Shown: positions 11,001 to 23,000 of the stretch, piece after piece | Layout of the letters: each line of letters starts with the position of its first letter | How positions within the stretch are numbered: position 1 is the stretch's first letter | Source: Uranotaenia lowii | Taxonomy: Eukaryota > Arthropoda > Insecta > Diptera > Culicidae | DNA length: 64,000 nucleotides | Direction: 5' to 3' | Assembly (NCBI RefSeq): GCF_029784155.1 | Contig: NC_073693.1 | Span: forward strand, 352,179,117 to 352,243,116 | Translations under genes and position numbers: made by a program | The notes under the pieces: model-generated | Told to the model about the DNA's origin: nothing | Databases searched by the model: none | What the model saw: only the letters and a program-made list of their open reading frames with translations

Positions 11001-14000
11001 AAATTGTCAAAATTGTCAAAATTGTCAAAATTGTCAAAATTGTCAAAATTGTCAAAATTGTCAAAATTGTCAAAATTGTCAAAATTGTCAAAATTGTCAA
11101 AATTGTCAAAATTGTCAAAATTGTCAAAATTGTCAAAATTGTCAAAATTGTCAAAATTGTCAAAATTGTCAAAATTGTCAAAATTGTCAAAATTGTCAAA
11201 ATTGTCAAAATTGTCAAAATTTGCAAAATTGTCAAAATTGTCAAAATTGTCAAAATTGTCAAAATTGTCAAAATTGTCAAAATTGTCAAAATTGTCAAAA
11301 TTGTCAAAATTGTCAAAATTGTCAAAATTGTCAAAATTGTCAAAATTGTCAAAATTGTCAAAATTGTCAAAATTGTCAAAATTGTCAAAATTGTCAAAAT
11401 TGTCAAAATTGTCAAAATTGTCAAAATTGTCAAAATTGTCAAAATTGTCAAAATTGTCAAAATTGTCAAAATTGTCAAAATTGTCAAAATTGTCAAAATT
11501 GTCAAAATTGTCAAAATTGTCAAAATTGTCAAAATTGTCAAAATTGTCAAAATTGTCAAAATTGTCAAAATTGTCAAAATTGTCAAAATTGTCAAAATTG
11601 TCAAAATTGTCAAAATTGTCAAAATTGTCAAAATTGTCAAAATTGTCAAAATTGTCAAAATTGTCAAAATTGTCAAAATTGTCAAAATTGTCAAAATTTT
11701 CAAAATTTTCAAAATTATCAAAATATTCAAAATTGTCAAAAGTGTCAAAATTGTCAAAATTTTCAAAATAGTCAAAATTGTCAAAATTGTCAAAATTGTC
11801 AAAATTGTCAAAATTGTCAAAATTGTCAAAATTGTCAAAATTGTCAAAATTGTCAAAATTGTCAAAATTGTCAAAATTGTCAAAATTGTCAAAATTGTCA
11901 AAATTGTCAAAATAGTCAAAATAGTCAAAATTGTCAAAATTGTCAAAATTGTCAAAATTGTCAAAATTGTCAAAATTGTCAAAATTGTCAAAATTGTCAA
12001 AATTGTCAAAATTGTCAAATTGTCAAAATTGTCAAAATTGTCAAAATTGTCAAAATTGTCAAAATTGTCAAAATTGTCAAAATTGTCAAAATTGTCAAAA
12101 TTGTCAAAATTGTCAAAATTGTCAAAATTGTCAAAATTGTTAAAATTGTCAAAATTGTCAAATTGTCAAAATTGTCAAAATTGTCAAAATTGTCAAAATT
12201 GTCAAAATTGTCAAAATTGTCAAAATTGTCAAAATTGTCAAAATTGTCAAAATTGTTAAAATTGTCAAAATTGTCAAAATTGTCAAAATTGTCAAAATTG
12301 TCAAAATTGTCAAAATTGTCAAAATTGTCAAAATTGTCAAAATGGTCAAAATTGTCAAAATTGTCAAAATTGTCAAAATTGTCAAAATTGTCAAAATTGT
12401 CAAAATGGGCAAAATTGTCAAAATTGTCAAAATTGTCAAAATTGTCAAAATTGTCAAAATTGTCAAAATTGTCAAAATTGTCAAAATTGTCAAAATTGTC
12501 AAAATTGTCAAAATTGTCAAAATTGTCAAAATTGTCAAAATTGTCAAAATTGTCAAAATTGTCAAAATTGTCAAAATTGTCAAAATTGTCAAATTGTCAA
12601 AATTGTCAAAACTGCCAAAATTGTCAAAATTGTCAAAATTGTCAAAATTGCCAAAACTGTCGAAATTTTCAAAACTGTCAAAATTGCCAAAATTGTCAAA
12701 ATTGTCAAAATTGTCAAAATTGTCAAAATTGTCAAAATTGTCAAAATTGCCAAAATTGACTAAATTGACGAAGACGACATAACGAGAAAGATCGTCAAAT
12801 CTTCTTTTTCAAGTCGTCTTCTTAAAGTTGTCTTCGTCGAGTGGTCTTCGTCAAGTAGTCTTCTTTATGCAGTCTTCGAATACTACGTTAAGTATTTGGC
12901 AAGTCTTGGCAAGAAGTCTTCGTTAAGTCTACTTGGCGAAGACTTCTTGTCGATGACAATTTTACCAAGAAGACTCGTCGAAGATGATTTAACCGAGATA
13001 TTGAGTTGAAGCTTAAAATAGACGATGGAATATTTTTGTGTAAATAAGACCTCTTGACACCTTTCTTAGAATCTTCCAAAAAAAAAAACTGAAACCTAAT
13101 ATTCTACCAATGTTGACGAACCTCTTACATTGTCAAGCACAAATCACCCCTTCGGAGATCATACTCACATCCACTTCGGTGGCCGTCTCGGAATCCCCGC
13201 TTTCGCTACCCTCGGGAAGATCGTGCAGCTCCGCTGTAATGAGAAAGCACTCGTCAATGGAAGTTCTAGAGGCGGATAGCTGAGATGGGATACTACGTCT
13301 GGACTTAACGCTGATACCACTCTGGGATCGTGGAAGCTGCGGTGATCCAGTCGCTGAACCACCACCCCCTGTTCCACTACCGGTTCCAGCACCACCTGGG
13401 GTTCCACTGCTGCTCAGCACTCCCCCGGCTCCGCTGCTGCCGCCGGTTGTGGTCCTATCGGTTCCGGTTCCGATCGTTCCCGTGCTGTTGTTTTCGGAGG
13501 AAAGTTCCTCGGCGATTGAACGTCGCTTCCGTTGGGCGGCGTCGTTTAGTTTCCTAGAAAGAAAATCTCAATTTACATAAACAATCAAATTTTTATAGAC
13601 CTTCAAGTCTCACTTGTAATAATCTAGCGCAACCCGAACCGGCATGATGATCATATCGGTCAGTTCCGGAAGTAGTTCTCCTAGAGCCTCAAACAGCGGC
13701 AACAAAACTAGCCCGATAAACCGAACCTGGCTGCCCGGTTTGCTGACCTTGTCCGGATCCATGAAAGGCGTCACCGGAAGACCTTCCGATTTTTCCGCAG
13801 CACTTTGGGCGAAAAATTCCTGCAACAGTCGATCCAGCCACGGTTCCGCCACCTCCATTGGGCGGGCCTCGTTCGAGATGTCCGCCACCTTGATTAGCAC
13901 CATACAGAGCTGTTGGGGGTAAATGATGACGAATTATGATTTGGTTTAAATAATTTATAATTTAAATATACTCACTAAATTCGTGTGAACCTTATTGTTA

Positions 14001-17000
14001 AAGTCAAATATCGGTGTAGCCTCTTGGAACTGTGTCAAAATTTCGTTATGGCGAGCCATATCGGTGGCCAGTATGCAGCGTATGATCCCCTCACGAACGT
14101 CTCTGTGAAAATAATGAAATGAAAAATGAAAAATGGGATGAGAACTTACAACCTTGGTTATGGATTATTTCACAATAATATTCTCCATCCAACAAATTTT
14201 ATTTTGTTTCTGCATATTCTTTATCTCATATCTACATTCCTTCTCAACTGTAGTCTTGAAGGAATCTTTTATTTACTGACTTTTGTTTTTCTCTTACACA
14301 AAATTTTATTTTTCATATATCCCTCATCTCAATTCTACAATCCATTCTTGGCAAATGCTTTGAAATCTTAAAATTTTGTTTATTTTCTGAATATTCTTCA
14401 TCCAATCCGAAAATATTCTTCACAACAGCCTTCCTAATCTGTGCTTTTCCTGTCGCTCTGTCGTTGTTCACAAGAGCTGAAACAAACAGCTTTCCCAACC
14501 AGAAGACCAAACCCAAACAAACAATTAACAGCAGTAGCCTTTAAAATCCGCGCTTCCTAAGCCAGTCCGTTCTTTTCCACCGGAAGGCTAAATAAAAATA
14601 AAACAAACAATCAGCAGAAGCTGCCTTGAAAATCTGCGCTTCCTTAGCCAATTTCGTCTTTTTTCACCGAAAGGTCAAATCAAAATAAACAATCAGCAGC
14701 AGTAGGAATCTGAGCTTCCTCAGCCAATTCCATTTTTTCCACCGGAAGGGCGGAAGTAAGAAATCAGCAGCAGCCTTAAAAACCTGCGCTTCCAAATCCA
14801 TTCCCTCTTTTTTCACTGGAAAGCCAAATCTAAACAAACAATCCACATCAGCCTTAAAACTCTGCTTCTACTTCGGGTTCAATGATTTAAGGTGGATATG
14901 AGTAGTCGAACAAGTTAAGCTAGCTAAGCTATGGCGTTTGGAAACTTTGGGCAGTTTTGTCCAAAATTGATATTTTATAACTGATAAGCTAATTGAGCCA
15001 CATGCAAAAACAAAGCTGATATTGTTTCAATTTGTTATCCTTTATTCAGTCAAGGCTTCAGATTTTTCCTAGATATTCTAATTTCGGATTTTTTTTTGTT
15101 TACATGGTCAATCATTTATGAATGATCGAATTGACTTAAAATCGACCAATTTGAAAATTTTCACACGGCATACCACTAAAACATGAGCTGATGTAGCAAA
15201 TTTGACAAATGATTAGAATTTAGGTCGCCAAAAACTTCTAAAACCTAGGCACCAAAAACGATGTTCTCTATTGTCATTTAACAAACTAATATTAAATTAT
15301 ATTAAACGTCTGCGTGTTGACATATAACAGTTAATATCTATTTATTAAGTTTTTCGTGAAATTAACATTAAATTAGAACTTTTCCCAACAAAGCAACAAA
15401 AAAAAAAGTTTAAATATTGTGAAAATCTTGTAAAGGTGAATATACTTGAAATTTCACCATAATTAATATAAGCTATTTTAAACTTTCGCATTTTGATTAT
15501 ATTGAACTTATTTATTGAAGTTATTTGAACAAAGATCTAACTTTCTGGTGAGGCCTTCTAAACCCCTCAAAACTAAAAGTACTTTCCTCTTGGAAGTCGT
15601 CACTGTACTTTTATAAATAAATCAAATCACTTATATTTATTGCATTCATTGTGACTGTCAAATACAAATACTGTGTCAAAATTGTAAAATTTTAAGAATA
15701 AAAAATACAGTAGTTTTTCGATTTTATCACTGTTCGATTTTTTCAATAATCGCCTAATTCAAACTCGATTTTATCACGGTTATTCATCCGATTTTACCAC
15801 GGTTTTTAAGAAATCATTCAAAAACCATTTGCAGGGCCTTAAAATTCATTCAAAAGCGTAGAGTGTAATTGTTCATGGTATTTTTCATGGTCATTTTTAC
15901 GTTTGTAAGAACGATAAGTGTCGTGCCCTGTAGTACGTCGTATGTTTAATGTGATAACGTAACATTTTGCCCCATTTGTCTAAGTTTTCGAGTTGTAATA
16001 AATAAAATAAGAATACAAACTTGTCTGTTTCATCCAGGTTCCAGCCTGAAAAAATGGGGTGGGGGGGGGGGGGGGGGGGGTTGTGGGTCTCAAATTATTC
16101 GTACGAAAACATCCTCTCATATAAGAAATAAGGTTGGATTGGCAGATTGCCGGTTTTATCCGTGTTTTCCCGGATATTTAATGCAAAACTTGGGAACAGT
16201 CCGGCCTGGCCCGGTTGCCAGATTTCATTGAAAAAAACTCGGATTTTGCCCGGATTTAAACACTTTTTTTGGCAAATCAAACAAAAAAAAACAAAATGTG
16301 TGTTTTTTTATTTGTGCCTCCAAAACGAATTTTTTTGAGCAAGTTTTGAAAAAATAACCACAAAAGATTTTTTGGAAGCCCAAAATACGATTTGAAATAT
16401 TTTTTGAAAAATATTTTTTTTCAAGTTTTTTTTTTGAGTTTTGTTGATTAATTTCTGGGCTTTGACGAAATTTGACCGGATATTGCCCGGATTTTTGATC
16501 GCCAAATAAAAAATCAAATTTCCGGATTATGCTAGGTTTTTTATATAAAATTGCCCGGATTTGTTCGGTCCGGATACATGCTGAAAAAATTCTAGAAACC
16601 TTAAGATATGGTCTCTTTTGCTTGAAAAGTACTTGATTTATCTTTAAAAAATTTCATGTAGACACTTTGAATAAGGTCATTTTGATTAAAAGAAGTTCAA
16701 AGTTTTGGAGCTGTAGGATCGAGAAATCGATAAATAAAGATGGCAAAAATGTCAAGTTTCGGGGAAAAAAAATGAAATTATCTTATTTCAAAACACTAAA
16801 AAGGAAAAAAAAATTGAACATCGTTGTAAATGTTATGAATCGAGATTTCCAAAACATATGGTTTTGTGTGAAATTGGAGTAAAAAAAGAAGATTATACTC
16901 TCTAATATGTGTTGTGAGCCTCCTTCGTAGAATAATTCTACTGAGTCAAAGCTATCGAAAGATTCCCTTTAATTCTACTACGTTTACCATACCGTGCCCG

Positions 17001-20000
17001 TGGTTGAATTAAAGGGAATCTTTCGTGATTCAGAAAATTATACACGAAAAAGAAAAAAATACTTAAAAAATCGAAATTTTGAAATTATAGGACGTGATCT
17101 TTTTTTGTTCCCATAAGTGCCTACTGGAGTCTTAATTTTATTCAAGTTTTAGGTAAGTACAAGTACAATTTCTGAAGAGTTAAGCTGCGGTCACTGACGG
17201 CAAACGATTTTAAAGTTGTACCGTATTCAGATTTTTGGTCCACTTATTATGGGAGATTTGCATTCAAGCAAGTCAGTAAATAAAACATGCCACTCTCCAA
17301 AATTGATCGTGCAAACTCAAAAAAATATCTGTTTCGATCATAAAAACCAGAAATAATCATCGAAATGTTGAAAAAGTTATAGACAAATTTTTGTCCGTAC
17401 ACATGTATGGGGTTTTCCGACTGATCGAAGGAGGCTGTTGTCCTATTTGATCTGATCCAAAAACACTCTTATCAAAATTGGTTCTATTGGCTGATGAATT
17501 ATAAAGTAATACAAAAACGTTTATAAGGAACCCTCTTCATCCCTCTCCTCTTCACAATGCAAGGGAACAGGTTCTGTAACAATCAAAGAAACATATCTCG
17601 TACCTAAATACCTTCCAAGTCAAATTTGGTCCAATTTGCTCGATCAGTTCTCGAGTTTTCCATACAATAAAAAGGATCCCCCCCCCTACTCCCCTTCTTT
17701 CCTCTCCAATGGAAAGCAGAAGGGATATCAAATGTTTATAGAAGAATGTCCCGTACACAAATGCCCTCCTAAGCTAAATTTAGTTCCATTAGCTATTATT
17801 ATTAAAAAACTAGCTGACCCGTTGTGCTTTGCTACACCTTCCGGAAATAAATATAATTTGTAAAAATTTATTAAAATTTAGATTTTAGAGAGCATTGTTT
17901 TAAATCAATCCTCATTATACTTCAGAACCACCAACTTTGAAATGAGAGCTGCAGCTGCAGTTCTGAATAGCAATTCAAAGATGGTATATATTATTTACTG
18001 ATCTCTAAACTCGTTTTTCAAGATCTGAAATTTGTACTCTGTACCCAAAAAAACCTTTTTAAATATGGTCACTTCTTTGAAAAGCTCTTTATCTTAAATT
18101 TACATGGGAGCTCTCCCATCTTTTTCAATTTTGTCCCCCACTGCTTGAAGAAGGTAGGCAAATTTAACCGGCTCGATACCCAAACAGCACTTATCATGGT
18201 AATGAAAAATATATTAAATTAGTTATGTATTAAATACAGTGCAAATTTCTTTTTTTTAAATAAATTTACTGCGGTAAAAATATAAATATTTAAAAAAATA
18301 TCAGTTGCATCACTAAATAAGTTCTCAGCGTTTTTTTATTTTTTCTTTGAAACTCAAATTTTCAAAAATGTAGTTAAGAACAAATTTCTAAGTTTACATT
18401 TGTCCCGCATATTGGGGCAAGTGTCAATGCAAAGCTTATTTACAGATGCGTCAGAGTAATGGCTTTAAAATGGATTTAATACGAATTCCTGTTTTTTGTT
18501 CTATCAAGTTTCACTGATACCTCTGCAGTATTCCTGCAATATAAATTTATGTTTGTTACTCCACTTTTAACGAATGCTGTTCAAAGGGAATGACCTTCAT
18601 TTACAAAGACATTTAAGAATTTTCAATATCCGCTGCAGTTTCAACATTCGGAATACCCCTTCTGGTCTTTCCAACATATTGAATCATTTTGAAGATGAAT
18701 TTCTTAAAAGTTTGCCCTTGCCCCACCGTGTAAGTTGACAGAAGGGAATATTGTTTTAAACACTTTAAGGGTAAACTAAAAATTTCTCTTAAAAATTTTG
18801 CGTACAGTTGAATATCGGTTCTAAAGTCTCGCTTTTTAAAAACGAAGCGGATGAAAAGTCTCTTTTATGCAGCCATGTAACACAAAAACACTTTTCATGT
18901 TAAGTACGTACTTGAATTGGTATGTAAGCAAAAAGTACGATGTTTTTTTCAGAATTATTTAAAATAAAATGCTCCCATTTTCATTTCTAAATTCGTTTCA
19001 GTTGTGTATTTGGGCCGAAGTAACAATTTCTAGAAGAAAACCTAATTTTTAATTTTTTTTTTAACAGAAAAAGTTGAACGTTTGAACATGTTCTAATGTT
19101 CCTTGAATGAAAAGTCGAATGCTATTTACATTAACACGAACTAAATATGGAAGTATTTTTGCAAATCTTTCAATTGGTTTTGATTCGATTGATAAAATAC
19201 CAATCCGTGTCACATCTAGGCGTCATTTATTACCACGTGCTGTGTACAAATCAAATAAGCAAGAAAAAAACACATTTACTTAGGTTGCATATCGCCCCAC
19301 GTGTTTGAGAAACAGGCGTCTCATTGTTAAATTTTCCTGCAATCAATTAACAGTGTGCTTTGGTTACTATCCTCTTGCGTCGACGTTTGCTCGCCCATGG
19401 ATACGAAAAACAAACCCCAGGTTGAGAAATACGCGCCAAAATATTCCTACTGATCAGTATGCTATGCCTGGGGTATTTTCATTTTGCGACGCCTCGACCA
19501 TAGAGACGAAAAACAAACCGCCCAAAGGAAAAAAAAAATCTCAAGAAAATGGATGTCATGACTTTTATTTGTTTCGAAAAACTACAAATTTTGTATGGAA
19601 GCCTCTCCTTCCTTAAGTCGGATGGAGTTTTGACTATTACAGAAACCATCCCCGGCCTCAAAAACCCTCAGATGCCAGTTTTGACGATGATCGGTTCAGT
19701 AGTTTCCGAGTCTATAGGGAACAGACAGACAGACAAACATTCATTTTTATTATTAAAAAATTGTAAAGTTCGTCACCCTTCCTACCCCCTTACTGGGAGT
19801 AAAGAGGGGTATAAAAAATTCATAAACACATTCATCGTATCCAAATACCCTAGTACCCAAATATTGTTCCATTTGGTTGACTAGTTGTCGAGTTATTCAA
19901 ACATGTTTCTTTTGTTCGTGAGACCCCCTCCCCAATTCTGGCAAGGGGGAGGCAAACTTTAATAGGGACCTTCTTTAGCTCCAGAGAAATTAATTCGAGA

Positions 20001-23000
20001 TTAAATTTTATGACAAATATAAAATTTAATTTTTTTAAAGGATTATGCCTCAAAAACGTGAATATTTAAATAAAATCTGATTCCATGATCAAATTTTCAG
20101 ACAATCGGAATATTCAAAATCATTTTTTATACTCTACATGTAGGTTTGTTGGTTCATCTGATATCATTGATTGATTTCACTCAATACCGATTTATTCAGA
20201 ACTTTCCAAGAGTCATATTACCATAACCAGAGTTGGCAGATAAAATCTGACAAATTATTCAAATTTTGAAAAAAAAATTAATCAAAAATGCTGTTTTCCT
20301 TTGTTAAGTAATATATAGGTAGTAGGGGAGAGTGGAGTAACGTGGGCCACTTTGAATATCTCAGGTGTATGTTGAGATAAAAAATCTCAATCCAACTGTC
20401 ATCGTCGTAGCTTTGCGTAAGCATATTTTTCTATATGTTGTTGACCTAAACACGCATCATATGCTTCTATATTTATCAAACTTAAAAAAGTTAAAAAAAA
20501 AATTACTAGCAAAATTAAATAAAACATCCGCTAATTGCATCGATGGGGAACCTAAAGTTCATAACAAAAAAATGCTCATACGCTTATGATCTTAGTTTTG
20601 TCATGTCATGTCACGCGGAAAAGGAATTTTTGATGAAACATCAATAAGTCACACAAACGCAACCAATTTGCTAATCATAGCTTGTGGGGGATCGCCACAC
20701 AACTTGAATCACCTATATTTTTATATTTTCATACACATTTAAGACTTAAAATACGTTTTCGCTATCTGTAAAGTTTTCTTACGCCAAATGAAGAGTTATG
20801 AAAAATATTTCGTCTGTCCTATATAAGGAATTTTGCCAAACGTTCGCGAGCCAGATTTCTTAATCTATTCGATCATAGACAACTCTCTTTTTTTATGAAT
20901 TTTTTAATTACAGTTTTGGGTCAACTCATAAACTTTGCATGTTATTTGGTCAATTTGGAGTTAGTGGCCCACAATTCCCCACCATTTTTCAAAATTTAAA
21001 TAAAAAAGTTTTTTTAAACAGTCATAATTTGGAAAAAATAACTCATTATTATTTAAAAAATTGCTTAATGATACCTTAAAAATGTAAAAAACCATACAAT
21101 ATTTTATTTTCATTTAATCTTTCATAATAAAGAAGATGTGGAACAAAGAAAAAAACTGGCCGATGAATCCCCACTCTCCCATACATATAATGTATTTCTT
21201 ATGTTTCTTCTTGTGTTTAACATTCTTATTCAGATACCTTCAGTTGATTTAAAAAAAAGAGTGAACCAAAAATCCGATAATAAGTTTAAAGTTAAAAAAA
21301 AACCTTAAAAATTTGATTTTATCAAATCAAAATATACTTACTTGTACAGCTCTTTGTCCATATTCCTAAAAATGTTACAATCCGGATGCTCCAGCAGCCG
21401 GAACGCAATCGAACAGTGATGATTCTCCAGGGGCGAGATGTCATTGTATCTAAAAGAAGCAGGTAGGAAAAGGTAAAATGTAAATATGAAAGTCATGAAT
21501 CAAAATAGTGAGAAGATGAAGGAATGCTGATGGAATTTTGGCTGATGAGTATAGATATTTGAAGTTGATTGAGTTGACAGACAGTTAATTTGGGATAAAA
21601 TATGTTCTCAATTTATAATTACAAAGTTAATTTAAAAGTGATCAACTTATCACTATGAATCACGGTTAAATACGTCATAAAATGAGATTAAAAATGATAA
21701 TTCACATGACCACTGATGTATTGACAGATTAAATTTAAAGAGTTCAAGTGGTTTGCCAACTTTCAGCCTCGATTGGTTTTGAGCCCGCTCGCTCGCTACA
21801 AAACCCAATATTTGTGGTAGAAAGTGGGGGTAAAAAAAATTGCCCTTCTTCAAACATACCAGGACCAAGTCCAGGTGTAGGCACGCCGCAGCCGGCCACA
21901 TCCGCCGTCTGAACAAATTTTCCGATTGAAAGCCCCCGAAACTGTTTCATCCTGTTCGTTGGTCTGGGCTTGAACCGGAATCGAACCCATCAGAAGCAAA
22001 TGGTCGGTGACAGTTTTCCGATCGGTTTGTGATTGCGAATGGAGGCAAGGTACAAAAAAATGGCTGGGAAAATAGCTGGGAAGCGAAATGGCCAGCTAGA
22101 GCAGCACTCTCTGGAGCCACTACACAGGAACCAGGTGCAATTGTGATGGCCGGCCGAGTGCTCTGTGATCTTAATTGGAAGCGACAGCGATCCACTTTGG
22201 TTGGAAAATGTGTGCGTGTGCGTATGATAGGTTGAAGGAAGGGGTCATTTTAAGCCGTTTGAATTGGAATTTGGTCGAATTTCGATCAGGATGATGTCAT
22301 AAAACAATTTCCAGGCTAGTCGTCGACGTTCGGTTCAATTTTTATTACTAGTCTGACTGACGCTAGGGGACACAGCCATAAAGCGGTCAAGTAATTGAAT
22401 CAAAACTGAATGGATGGTTGATAGAAATTTGCGTCAAGGTCGAGGTCAGTTCATCCCAAACCGCATTGGCACTCGATTTTCAAAATATCTTGGAACAAGT
22501 CAATCGATGAGTCCCAGCCAGGTATCTACTCTCATTCAGAGAGTGGCCCACTCTATCGCCAATTGACTTGTCCCGTATCTGTGTGATACGAGCTACATAG
22601 GGAAAGGTTGAGATCAAAGGACACGTGCCCTTTTTCCTTTTATCCACTTTCATGCTTTTCGAGCTTCCGGGGACACACTCACGATTGCGAGATGAGGCAG
22701 AAGGAGCCTACAACAAGCATGTATAAAAGAATGGCACCTGGCGTTTTCAGTACTTTTCGACCGATGCGATGCTATCAAGCGACGACGATGCCAACGCCTA
22801 GAGTCAACCGGGGTCCTTGGCCATAGATTTCAATTTCCAGCCGAACCTAGCTCTAGCTAGTTGCTAGTCAAAGGTTAACCGGTTGGGAAAATGAATATGG
22901 AAAAAGGATGTACACTTTGAGTGGGGCCAAGGATTAACTGGATGAGAGATTCGACACCCAGCTAGCTACCGGTTCATCTAGGTTAGTTTTTTTTCTGCCT

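Larger units (their letters stand above)
5141..12768. repeat. 7.6-kb satellite array, 9-bp unit TTGTCAAAA
   Basis: About 845 tandem copies of the 9-mer lie entirely inside the last Pde9 intron (13168-5007). Most units are exact. Variants (TTTTCAAAA, TTGTAAAAA, ATGTCAAAA, TAGTCAAAA, and 8-bp or 10-bp units) are clustered and recur in blocks. Because the unit is a multiple of three, several frames stay open over kilobases (KLS, KIV, QNC on plus; DNF, TIL on minus). Those open frames are trivial. On the gene's sense strand the repeat is TTTTGACAA. Confidence 0.97.

Noticed and set aside
5141..12768. CRISPR-like array
   Set aside because: Units are contiguous 9-mers with no unique spacers, and the context is eukaryotic.
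4901..12782. Very long open frames on both strands (DNF, TIL, KLS, KIV, QNC repeats)
   Set aside because: They follow automatically from a 9-bp unit without a stop in most frames. They lie in an intron with good splice sites, and unspliced Pde9 RNA would stop about ten codons after the exon at 13169.
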